DNA of 64,000 bases from Exaiptasia diaphana (Eukaryota > Cnidaria > Anthozoa > Actiniaria > Aiptasiidae), in assembly GCF_001417965.1 (NCBI RefSeq), contig NW_018388147.1, positions 234,447-298,446 of the forward strand. The letters are read 5' to 3'. A model generated the notes under the pieces. It did not search any database. It was given only the letters and a program-made list of their open reading frames with translations, and was not told where the DNA came from. Within the stretch, counting starts at the first letter, position 1. Every line of letters begins with the position of its first letter. This document shows, in pieces, positions 22,020-33,203 of this stretch. The position numbers and the translations under genes are program-made.

Positions 22020-22660
22020 TTCTCTACTGTGACAGCATTGGAAAGTCATTATGTGGTATCATTGTATATCGGTGATATGGACCAACTTATTGTACGGACA
22101 ATTACAAATAACGATAGAATAGATCATTATTTATGGATCTTTATCAGTGATATGTGCTGACTTATCATATGGAATGCTACATGGATCGACTTATTGTACA
22201 GGACGTGACAAACAGTGATAGATTATCATTATTATCGGATTTGTGCATAAGTAATATGAGCTGATATGAGTGATATAGATTGGACTATGTAAGAAGTGAT
22301 ATATGGATCGACTTATTGTACAGGACTTGACAAATAGTGATAGGATATCATATTATTGGATATGTACATCAGTGATATGAGCTGATATGAGTGATATAGA
22401 TTGGACTATGTAAGAAGTGATATATGGATCGACTTATTGTACAGGACTTGACAAATAGTGATAGGGTATCATATTATTGGATATGTACATCAGTGATATG
22501 AGCTGATATGAGTGATATAGATTGGACTATGATAGCGATAGAGTACATACTTGGAATCGGTTTTGTACATCATTGATATGAACTCACTTATTATACAGTG
22601 ATATGGATCGGCTTATTGTACAGACAATCACAAATAACGACATAGTATCATTATTATTGG
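22020..22660. repeat. Degenerate tandem array, 121-base unit
   Basis: Two almost identical units start near 22291 and 22412 (AAGAAGTGATATATGGATCG), and more diverged copies flank them on both sides. Words such as GATATG, GATCGACTTATTGTACAG and AGTGATA recur throughout. There is no coding potential. Confidence 0.8.
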
Positions 22661-24387
22661 ATGTGATATGGATTGACTGCATTTGCTATTATGAATAGCA
22701 ATTTAATATGACCATTCTTCATGATTTGCTGGACCGACTTATTAGCCATGCAATCCATCATAATGATATCATGTACTCATGATGATATTCGTTTAAATCT
22801 TTGCGACTTTCGGCTTTAGTGAGCTGTACACCCGTCCGACACATTTCTCACGATGCCGACAGAAACATGAATGCAATCAAAGTCTCCGCAAAGAGAAATA
22901 CTTTGCATTTGACAACCGTTCGAATAAGTTGGTTTAAACTGTTAATATTCAGACATTCATTATTATTTTTCTTTCTGTTTGTATAGGCCGTGACAGCTGG
23001 ATTTTCTGCTGTGGGTTTATAATAGGACATGTACTGATTCTATTTACCGAGGATGTATTAGCTATCAGTAGCCAGTACAAATAATAAAAGTGTGCAACAC
23101 AATAAACTATTTTACTACTAAATAGTGCTAGCTGAACAATAGAAAACAATATCATTAGCGCAATTTATCAGTATTTTGTGGTATGATATTGCACACTTTT
23201 AGTGTCTGTACAATGGGCATGGCAACACAGAACGCTAATTCAAGCATCTATCACGGTACTTTTTGTGCTCTATGATTGAAACGCTTCAATCTGTTCATAA
23301 ACAAGCAACATTGAGTTACCTTACCAGTGTACATTTCTGTTCAAAGCGAGTTTGCGCCAAGGCCAATGTAAAAGTAAATATACAAAAACCGCGCATTTGA
23401 CTACAAAACCGCAAGAACGCGATATATATTGTCAACTTTATACCAAATATCAAATGGTGCATATTTGTCATGATAAATAAAATGCATATTGGTGGTGATA
23501 ATACCTGATATAAAACATCAAAATAATAATGACAAACACTGATTAGATTATCGTCAAAACAACGGCTTTTTTTTCTTGCATTTTTTTTTTCTTCTTCAAT
23601 TTTTTTGAGATTATTCATATCAGTTTCATTTGTTTAGCAAGAAAATCTTAAAGGTGTACCAAAACTCAACCATTTATGGAAAACAATATTAATGTTTTGC
23701 TATTTTTCTGGTATTTTCTCTTTGTGGTTCGGCTTATAAAATATTTACTTTACAATTCAAATTTCAATGGTTTCTTACCGTCAAGACCACGAGCCCCTCT
23801 TGTCGAAATGTTATGGCTTTAACTTTGGTAATAATAGTACGGTTCTAGACTTTGTGTCGACTTTAGTTAACGGTGCTGTTAGATGTTATGTCAGTCAAGA
23901 TAAGGAAATTGAAGAGTTTTCCTGTTTTAGCCTCACGCAGTTCTAGACATCGCAGGGAGCTAAAGAGAGAAGACACTTGAATGTCTCAGTTTTCAAATAA
24001 AGAATATGCAAAATGATTGCTGTTAACAATCGTTAATGTACAATTTCTTTTGAGTCGTAAAATACTTAATTAAGTGTTATAGGAAGAGAGAGACATGGCA
24101 AACTATAGCTTTTTTTAATAAGAACTTTTATTCAATGGTTATCACCCGAAAATGGTAAAAAACAAAAGAAAAAAACAGACACAACGGGAAAATATCAACA
24201 ATGTGGTGCTAATATTTTGATCAAGGTTAAAATCGCGACATGATCAAATCTTTTCTTACAAAATGATCTTTTTTACAATTTAGATATTGAGATTTTAGTT
24301 GCACAAATAAAAGAGCGATTCTGTCTTACCTTTGAATGAAGAAGACAGCGTCTGAGAATCGTGAGATAGGTCGTTCAAAGTCGATGA

Positions 24388-24618
24388 ATGAGTATGACAA
24401 ACACGACAGTACCAAGCCGACCAAACCATGCTGTGTCACTGAAAGAAATCTCTCACAGCCTGCGCAACTATAAGACTCTGCAATCTGTGGTCAAACGTCT
24501 GCTCCCTGTTGACAGTGAACTAGGAAAACCCTTGACGTTTCAGACAGACCAAGACAGTCACACATCAGGATATTGCGCACCCACAGGGAAACAAATCACC
24601 ACTAGGGCTGTAAGGTAG
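24388..24618 (+). CDS. Possible short gene or exon, unknown
   Basis: A 76-codon frame in a locally GC-richer island, ending near a weak donor-like GCTGTAAG|GTAG. The product (LKEISHSLRNYKTLQSVVKRLLPVDSELGKP core, given only in part here: SLRNYKTLQSVVKRLLP) has a balanced, protein-like composition, unlike the AT-driven frames around it. I recognise no family, see no partner exons, and the island could also be an old repeat. Confidence 0.25.
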   Translation: MSMTNTTVPSRPNHAVSLKEISHSLRNYKTLQSVVKRLLPVDSELGKPLTFQTDQDSHTSGYCAPTGKQITTRAVR

Positions 24619-25239
24619 ATTTCACTTTATATCAAAATATCTTGTCATACTCTGTTTTATTGCTATATGCACTATTACTATTATATTGATATTGCACTGA
24701 TTAGGGTGATGGTATTGGTTATAAGCCTGTGATTGGTCCGCCATCGAGACAGGAATCCCAATTTTAGATCCTAGCATTTGTGCCTTTAAACCACCAACTG
24801 TACTTTAACAGTATTTTTTGAAGTTTAAAAGGCACTATTACTTTTATAATCCCTCTGACTCTATTTCTTTAAAACGCAATTACATGTATTAATAGTGCAG
24901 GTGTCGAATTTTCCAATGCTCTGTGTTAGCCTCATTCAGTGTGCGCAAAATATTCCTAATTGTGAGAATAAAAGTGTGAGATTTCAAATCAATACTATCG
25001 TCTTTCTTTCTCGGGCTATCAATAAAACAAAAGAATGAGTTGCTTGGTGTTGAGGCTAACACAGAGCAAACCAGAACTCGAAATCATGGAGTATTCTTAT
25101 TTATATTTTTCACTTAACTTTGTCACAAACACTTTATTTTGTAAAACATGCTTTAAAAACATATGAGCAATAAAACAGTTTCAAAGCTGTGGAAATGTGA
25201 AAAGGAAAAAGAAAAAGAAATAATGAAAAAAGGGAACTA

Positions 25240-25440
25240 ATGTAAAAAAATAAACCGACCCCTTGGGATTCGAATCCTTGACAAACTGACAAAATAAGTC
25301 GGAAAAGGATCATAAGGACTTCCCCTAGACATTCTGTGAAGCTGGGAGGTCAAAAATAATTTTACATTTTGGTTAGAGATTTCGTCTCTTCCAACATGTC
25401 CACGGCTATCCCGATAATTGGTTCTAATTTCGCGCTAACC
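25240..25440 (-). mobile_element. Diverged SINE-like repeat with pol III B-box
   Basis: Read on the minus strand it contains GGTTAGCGCGAAATTAGAAC, CCAATTATCGGGATAGC, AGACGAAATCTCTAACC, GCTTCACAGAATGTCT and then GGATTCGAATCCC, a consensus-like B-box. The same ordered blocks occur at 26898-27110, 47278-47490 and 58993-59135. Confidence 0.6.
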
Positions 25441-25741
25441 TAAAAGCCAGCGAGGAAGAAGCTAATCGGCAAAAAAGGCGGGAAAAGGCCCTGTCATCGG
25501 CTGGCCAAACACCCTAAAATTCTGGCTGTAATAAGTAACATTACACATCCATCGTCACTATTTATTTTGAGTGCATGGGTAAGTCCTTGTAATTACATTC
25601 AACTACAAGTATTTTCCTTATAAAAACTTAAAACTACTACAAAAGAACTATTCGAGGTATATTTTCAACGATAGTCACTCTGAAACCATGAAAACTCATT
25701 TTGAACGGTGATAGAAAAACCCACAATGCATTTCGCTCTTT

Positions 25742-27354
25742 GAAACACTATCTTCAGTATTCAAAGTTTTCTTAATTAGCTGTTTACGCTACAAGGAACT
25801 GAAAGCATCAAGTGGCGATCAACCATTACGTTGCCACAACAGGCGGCGATTCCCAGGGGCCAAGAAACCTATTGTGATGGTTGATCATTCCTCCCGTGGG
25901 GGCCTGACGCTGGGCACCCTGTTTCCCTGCCTAAAGTAAACATACCTGTCTGAAATATTCGTAGAAAGGAACTTTTATCCGCGACATGGAGTTCTTAGAG
26001 CTTTAATTTGGTTGTAGTCAAAGACATCTTTCTGTATCTGTTGATTTATAAACTCATGATTAACGTTTTCTGCGATAAAATGTTTACATCATTTAAAATG
26101 TATCTTTAAATATGAATTACTCTTATTCTCCTGATTATAGTTTTGCAATAAAATCCCAAAGATTGGTAAGTTTTTCCGTATTTCTTTATCAATTTTATAC
26201 CGATTGTCATCATAGTTAATAGAGGGAGATATCTCCCTCTATTAACTATGTTGTCATTCATCCTCTTGAATTGTTAACATTCTCTATATCAATGATTTGT
26301 AAACTTTTATTTACCAAGATCGAAAATGTGGAACGCTCGAGTGTAATGTTGGAAGTTCAGAGGTCTTCAATTATTTTCCATTGAATCCCTGCAAATCTTT
26401 GGCAACAGCTAGTATCTGCCTGGTGCTGTAAACCGCTTACGTTAAGAATTTTAAGAGATTTGTCGTGCTGTTTATCCGAATACTAGTGATGTCTGTCTGA
26501 TATAGGAACTGTACACCTTTTCCTGTGATGATTTGGAAAACAATAACGACAATTAAACAGCTCCGTGAAAGCCGCCACATTACATCGAATACATCGGCAT
26601 TCGGCCGCAAACCAGCACTCGGCACCCACCCCACCCCCCATCAAAAAATAAATCGACTGAAGAATGATTATGCAAACCCTGTATCGCTTGCTAATTCCTC
26701 AGCTGAGCTCTGATTGGCTTGCTGTTCCCTAAGGATTTTGATGACGTCATATATTAGCATACAACTTCGCCGAATAGACTACCCCAATTAGATATCAGAT
26801 ATCTACAAGTGTCCTCATAGTGCGATGGTCTAAGAGGGTAGCTAAAGGTATGCTCTAGTGGGCGGCTACCCCCTCACTCCCTGGCCTTTTGGTTAAGACT
26901 AAGTTTTATGTTCACTCGGGATAGCGTGGAAGAGCCGAAATCTCTAACCGTAACGTAAGCCGATTCGACGCCTCAGCTTCATAGAATGTCTCGGGGGAAT
27001 CGTCCCATCTTTTTAGTTTTTCATTTTCATTATTTCTTATATATGTCCGGGGGGGTTACATATTCTCCTAATGTTGAAGCTCTGAGTTCGAGTCCTACTG
27101 CTGGAATTTCTATTTTTGTTAACTTGATTCTTGTTTCTTTTTCGTTTGTTCCTTATTTTCTTTTCTTGTTTTCTTTTTCTTTTTCGTTTCTGTTGCTACT
27201 TTGTTTGTTTATTTGTTTGTTTGATTTTTTCCTTTTCGACTTAAAAATATCAAGAACTAAATAGCAAGGAACGCCTGCTACAAGTGGATGGTTACGGTTC
27301 GATCACCCACACGATGACATAGTGACGAGAGGCCCCATAAGGCCTTTCGTCACA
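25742..27354. mobile_element. 1.6-kb dispersed repeat, copy 1
   Basis: It matches the 46.2-47.75 kb copy along its length: a CAACAGGCGGCGATTCCCAG block, GTGATGGTTGATCATTCCTC, AAACAATAACGACAATT, the ATGACGTCATATATTAGCAT block, GTGGGCGGCTACCCCCTCAC and a terminal GAGAGGCC...TTTCGTCACAAAAA. No transposase or reverse transcriptase is readable, so it is non-autonomous or unclassified. Its 3' third holds the SINE-like B-box block. The pair is clearly diverged by point changes and small indels, so it is not a recent duplication. Confidence 0.8.
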
Positions 27355-27389
27355 AAAATAGTGTCAAATTATTTGGGGTAGTCTACTCC

Positions 27390-28725
27390 GTGAAAACGGC
27401 AAGCAAGCGATCTATTATTATGTAAATTAGCTGGAAGTATTTGTCAAACCCTTTCTTGTCCAAGCATGAGGCTTAATTTGGTCAACAGTTCGAGTCCAAA
27501 TGAAGGACGTTTCGATCCTTTCTTATATTTAAATTTTCTTTTGATTTCTATTCTCCTGAATTATTATTTTTTTGCTTCAATTCAATATATTATTTTTCTT
27601 TTGAACACAGTTACTTTTCCATATCGTACACAGGTAGCCCGTAAGAATTTGACATCGAACACAGGAATCATATGAAGAGATACTGTGTGATCAAAGGAAC
27701 AATTAGGGAGAATGATTCATTATTGTCATAAACCAATGCTTCACAATGTCACAACTCGATAATGTTTCAAGTATTTCATGGTATGTTTCTAACAAGTTTG
27801 TGAAAAATAGATTACGAAGTACTCTTTGATTTGATGATAAGAAATTATGAAATTACAAGCATCGCGTACAATCAAAATAACTGACACTATTTCCAAATTC
27901 TTTTTTTATTTTTACTTAGACGAAGTGGCGTTCCAAAACATGAATAGATGTTCTAGAACTGTTACTATTGTATTGTTGATCAACAAAACAATAGTCTCAA
28001 CAATGCCCTCAGGGTGCACAAAAATTCCGCGTTTTAACAATTGATAAGCCAATTGTCCTTTTGATACAGTCTCTGAAGTTATAGTTAGAGCGACAAATCA
28101 TAGTTAATTTGGACAAATTCGAAGCCATTAGAATGCCGAAAACCGTTTAAATGCTGCTATTTCGAAGTCGGAAAAACCATTTGAATGGTCACAATTCGTG
28201 AATGGAAACCATTTTAATACCAAAAAAACTCACCAAATCAATTCATTCAAACTTATTCAATACTAAACGTGCGGTTAATTCTTGAGAAACCGTTTGAATG
28301 GTTTTTCTGATTTCCGTTTTCATTTCCTTTGCTGCTTCTAGAGCAAACGATCAAGCCAAATGGGGCGTGTCAACTATGCTTGAGGGAAACTAATTTCGTT
28401 CCATTGCACGTTTTGCTCGAAATAGCTAGATACGCTGTTACTAATTTTGAATCTCATAATATGAATATTGGAGCATGACAAAAATCATCCTGCGTAGACC
28501 ATTGCTATTCGTAGACCATGTAGTAGAACTAGACAGCCATTATAGTTCACGTTAATCATGTTGTCGGTGCAGAAGTCAAAGCTGTATGTAATTGATTGCC
28601 CCAAAAACTATCAACAATAGTTAATAACAACAAGTTACAGTAAATAATTGCCAATATATCAACAAAAGTCTATTTCCATTATACTACTTCAAGTTATTCC
28701 AAACCATCATTATATCACTACACTG
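27390..28725. other. Non-coding stretch
   Basis: No gene is recognised. A short imperfect hairpin around 28165-28315 (AAAAACCATTTGAATGG, mirrored by TTGAATGGTTTTTC) and one TTCTAGAA site (27951) are the only structures seen. Confidence 0.4.
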
Positions 28726-30584
28726 TTCTAGAACGTCTGATCAAAGCTTTTGAAATATAATACTTTGTTTTCCACTATATATTATTAGTCCATAGGGTAG
28801 TCAAACCGTTAACCGGTGAATCAAAAACATAAATGCGGTCATAGTCAATCGCATTTTTCACTTAAGTCTTGAAACCACAAGAAAAAAAAACCTTGGAGGA
28901 CCCCCCTCAAGAAATCACTGTGTACGTCCGCCCCTATTCTTAATACAGGTTATAAGAAACAGGTAGAAAACAGCATTTTATGATTTCAATGTTTCTAGAA
29001 TTATACACATATACGCGTGTCCACCAAGCACAGTTGAAGACCCTCAAACTCACTGACGCAAAACAACTTTATGTGAGCTAAAATTAGTGATATTATTTTT
29101 TTGGCAATGAATAAAGAAGGCAAAATGCGCCCGCGTATCACTAAAAACAGTTCAGTTCAAGTGTGGCTTGGAACACGAAAGATCAAAGTCCAACTCGCAT
29201 ATTTATCTAACGTTTTTTATGTGCGCAAATGTTCTCTCATGATTGATTTTTGTTCCTAGTTTTTACCTGATTTCAAAAGGTCACGTTGGCGTATTTTCAC
29301 CAACAAAATGAAAATACGAGTTTGATTAGGGTATCAGAAAACAGAGAAGCGAGTAGAAATAACGAGGCGAAGTCGATCTCGGCGGAATGTTTGATCTTCC
29401 TTCATAAGTGAAGTGTTCAATGTATCAATATATAGTCATGCCTGTGATTATGATGATTGGCATCGATTTAAGCGGAAAAAATATAGAAAAAGCGCAATAA
29501 AATGGACTTCATTGCATCAACAACATCAATTGTTCAATTTTCTTTCAATTTCGATGTTATTATTTGCAAGAAAAGTTGAGATTTTTCATCCTCTTCCATC
29601 TCTATCTAAATCCATTGATTTTGAGTCAAACAAACAAGTAATATCTGGGAATTTGGCAAAAAGTTGATATTTTTGCCTGTTGCATATTCAAAGAAAAAGC
29701 TCTTCAGGTTGTTGATGTTTTTTTGAGAACCAGGCTTGTTAATGAAAGCACATGTCCGATTGAAGATTCTAGAACATCTTTTCCAGCTCATTGAAAATTT
29801 AAGAATATAAACAGTATCACGCTGTTGACAAGCATACAATCTCATTGGGACAGTACTTATCACGACCGATTGATTCTTCTAGAACGTTAACACACGGTGT
29901 CACGTGACACGAGAGATGGAGTATTTTACTGTGTTGATCTTTGAGCAGGACACTTAAGCAAAGGTACGTAAATCTTTATTGACTTTTCAGTAGCATGCCA
30001 AATATAGATGCATGCTAAGCTGATACTCCTAACTGTTTTGATCAAGTATTCTAGAACGTTTTTCATTTCTTGATAATCGAAAATATACGCGCGCTCTCGA
30101 GTTATGTAACTTATTCATGCATTCACATTTCCATGCATATCAAAGATAACTGCGGTTTGTTTCCCTATTTCGAAGAGCTGTATCACTCATTGATCGAAGA
30201 GTTGGGTATCATTGAATTCTCAAACCTTGCTGTTAATTTTTTTTGAACAAGACTTCATGATTCCATTTCGTCATGTGATCAAAATATTCACCAACAGTAG
30301 ATAGATGTAAAATTCTTGTAGTTACGTGACCAATTACTCTAACTATTATGTAAAAGATGTATTAAGAATGAATTAAGAATTTATTATTCATGCAAACATT
30401 TATTCATTATTTGGCGTGCCTTGCCCTAGGGGAGTGGGGGTCCTCCTTTTTGACCCCTCCTCCCAAAGAGGAAAAAGGCTAAAAATAAGCTTTCTCGAAC
30501 TTTAAGCGAAAGACGTTTCTAGATTTGCGCCTTATCAAGACAAATTACTGGGGTACTCGGCAATCCTGATCAAATATTCTAGAA
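28726..30584. promoter_or_regulatory. Cluster of TTCTAGAA heat-shock-element-like sites
   Basis: Perfect TTCTAGAA palindromes occur at 28726, 28993, 29767, 29878, 30049 and 30577, with outliers at 27951 and 33940. TTCnnGAA is the core of a heat-shock element. At several sites a third, partial unit follows at the correct spacing (TTCTAGAACGTTT at 30049, TTCTAGAACGTTA at 29878). At this base composition far fewer than one copy would be expected in 1.9 kb. No coding gene lies within the cluster; the BAG and DNAJB genes start 2-3 kb to the right. Confidence 0.5.
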
Positions 30585-31696
30585 TGTAAAGAATATCTTG
30601 ATTATGAATCAACAAAGAAAAGAAGAATTGATCAGACTTGGACTTTGATAAGCGATCGGTGTGCGAGGATCCGATTTTAAGGTAGCCTGCAAAACGTGTT
30701 CATTGGAAGTCTTAAGCCTGGAAGATTGAACACAGTTTCATTAAAAACAGTCACGTCTTTTTAGAGCGGTTCTCATCGGCGATGGAAGCCAGCGATGGCA
30801 GCCGGCTAATACATCTGAATCTGTCAACGTTTCAAGGGTACAATGACGTCATTACTAGTGCTGTTAGAAGTGCTCCTCTCGGATCAGTGACTCAGTAATC
30901 CAATGTATAATATAAGTATTACGAGGACTTATACGTTATTTTTGTATATCACCAAATAATCTAAGTTCTCAGATAGATATATTAGTATTGAATAAAATCA
31001 GGTTGATGGGTCATGGGGAATTCTACAATAATTACGTAACACGGAAGATAAAAAGATAATCTTTTGAAATGTGAAATTATATATATATATATTTTTTGAT
31101 TAATGGAAGAAAAAACGCAATACAACAATTCAATACCAGAAACAGCTATGTAACAACATTTCGGGTCTCAAGAAGACCAGGCGATAGTGAATTACTGATA
31201 GCTTCTGCTATATTCGAAAAATATCGCACTTTGATATCATGAAGTGGTGCTTTGCCTTACTAGTAAATCGATCACGCCGTCCACGATTTCAATTCAATAT
31301 CAAGCTTTGATTTTGAAATACTCAAGAAATGGCCACGCGACTTCAACTAGCGGCAGAAGTGCGTCATCAATGACGTCAGTAGTCTAGCTCTTTGGACTTT
31401 TCCAGGAGAAAACTTCGAGCTTGATGATTAGAAAAACATTATAATCAATCATTTTACGTCCAGAAGCGACGATGGTGAATAGCTAGAATTTCATAACATA
31501 GTTTCACAATATTTTCATCGTTTTGAAGACAACAAGTAGGACATATGTCGACAAAAATACGACATCCGACTTCGATGACAGACAGAAAACATAACACATT
31601 TTGGTATGCATGGGTTTAGAACTATTTCACTCACACGATACAAAATATGCTTCTTTTATTCTCGTTTTTTGTAGCTATATTTTGAAATGTTAGGCA

Positions 31697-32476
31697 TTAC
31701 GACTGTTCTTCCTGTTTTGCCTTCTGTTCTAGTATGACAAGAGTATTTTTAATGGCTTCTAGCGCCATGTTTTTCGATATTGCAAACCATTCTACATTTG
31801 AATGTATTCGACTTAGCTCTCTCATTAAAGCTAACAGTAAATCTCTCATTGTTTTGTACTCTTGTGTATTTGATGTACCACTAAAATTATGAACTCTTGT
31901 CTGGATATCTTGAGTTTGCTGTGATATCGCTTCGATCGCACCAAAATTCCCAAAAACCTCCATTATGGAATCATGGGTCATACTTGCTGTCATGGTTGGC
32001 GTAGAATCTTGGCTTGACGCTCGATCATTTGACGTAGAGAATGTTTCGGTAGTTGTTATACTATTATTAGACGAGGCTGGGGTCACCTCGGCGAGGTCTG
32101 ACAATAAAAATACCTTTTTAGGGGCAGTAACTTGAGCAGAAGTAGAACTTTCTTCACCGCCATTTGTTATATCAAGATCTTCTAGATGTACTTGTATATT
32201 TACATCTTTGTGACGATCTCTAGGAATGTCCGAGACTGATTGCCTGGTTGTGTCAACATTAGGTGAGAATGCTTTTTCTAAGTCTTCTTCACAGTTAACA
32301 CAAGTACAATCACTTAGATGCCCTCGATCATTATACTTGTAGCGACTCGGTGTGTCGCCTTTCTCGCTATCTGTTCTTTGATACCAAGGCTTACTCCATG
32401 GCGTCTGCCATGATGGGATTTCATATTGTGTGTTGGTGAACTGAGGCTGTCTTCCAGCACCTTCACTGTTTGCCAT
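31697..32476 (-). CDS. BAG-domain Hsp70 co-chaperone (BAG3/4-like)
   Basis: A 259-residue, single-exon protein. The N-terminal two thirds is disordered, with WQTPWSKPWYQ, a CTCVNC pair and a Ser/Thr-rich stretch. The C-terminal 90 residues fit a BAG domain: IEAISQQTQDIQTRVHNFSG, then EYKTMRDLLLALMRELSRI and a last helix NTLVILEQKAKQ, matching in order the BAG3/BAG4 pattern (VEAIL..., V.NFEGKK, Y..IEE.L...L..LD, V..ILEKLEQKA). BAG domains bind the Hsp70 ATPase domain and promote nucleotide release in the cytosol. No WW domain is seen, so it resembles BAG4-type or a lineage-specific form. AATAAA on the minus strand lies at 31660-31655, about 40 bases past the stop. The gene shares a 727-base divergent promoter with a DNAJB gene; a YY1-like AAGATGGCGAA lies about 60 bases upstream. 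Confidence 0.82.
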   Translation of the reverse strand: MANSEGAGRQPQFTNTQYEIPSWQTPWSKPWYQRTDSEKGDTPSRYKYNDRGHLSDCTCVNCEEDLEKAFSPNVDTTRQSVSDIPRDRHKDVNIQVHLEDLDITNGGEESSTSAQVTAPKKVFLLSDLAEVTPASSNNSITTTETFSTSNDRASSQDSTPTMTASMTHDSIMEVFGNFGAIEAISQQTQDIQTRVHNFSGTSNTQEYKTMRDLLLALMRELSRIHSNVEWFAISKNMALEAIKNTLVILEQKAKQEEQS

Positions 32477-33203
32477 TGTTTAGTAATTTCTAGATTCGAT
32501 CTTGTTTACCTCCAGCGGGATTCATTCAAATTATTCGCCATCTTAAACGGTCAAATTCTATGATTTCAAGGCGGAAAATGCAGTTCAAAGTGAAGGTCAA
32601 TCTATTTTTCGTAGTTATTTACACGTTCAACAAATGGCAGTAGCTTTGAAAAGGTAGTTTAGCGTAATATTACAGCATTGCACCAAGCGGACGTGAATTT
32701 TTGACACCAGAAACTTCTAACGAAGAAACCTTACCCTACCCCTACAGAGAAGTAACTTTATGTGCTTCTTAGTGGGGTACCCTAAGTATTATATTTTTTA
32801 TCTTGTAGTTTTTCATTCTTCATGCAAAAACTAACCCTAATATTCTATTTAAATATCTTTTATGAATTGTTTGTGCTATGTTCAGAATTTTATTGTATTT
32901 TCATCGATGTTTCTTATGAAAATTTTACAATTGAAAAGTATTAAAATCAATGACTTAGCCTCCCCTCCCCAATCAATAACAATCGATTGTTTTTTTCTCT
33001 TTGTCCATATATGGGAGATTGATCTAGAACATTCTAAATGGGGGGAAAAGTAATCCACAAAGTCATGTTAGTCTACACAGAACATTTTGAAATGCCAAGC
33101 TGACGCCGTATTTTTAACGCTTTAGATTCCCAGTAACAGTTTCCTTCAGAGGACCAACGACCGAATTCTTGGTTGGTTTTCAACATCAATCAAGAAAGAG
33201 ACT
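32477..33203. promoter_or_regulatory. Divergent promoter between the BAG and DNAJB genes
   Basis: 727 bases separate the two start codons. Heat-shock-element half-site pairs are visible: GAAACTTC (32710-32717, followed by CGAAGAAAC), GAACATTC (33027-33034) and GAACATTTTGAAA (33080-33092, three units with one mismatch). A YY1-like site (GCCATCTT, about 32537) lies on the BAG side. A strong acceptor, GTTTCCTTCAG (exon start near 33152), suggests the DNAJB 5' leader may be spliced from an exon further upstream. Confidence 0.55.

Noticed and set aside
27121-27264. Phe/Leu-rich frames at 27.1 and 47.5 kb
   Set aside because: They are translations of the C/T-rich tail of the dispersed repeat.
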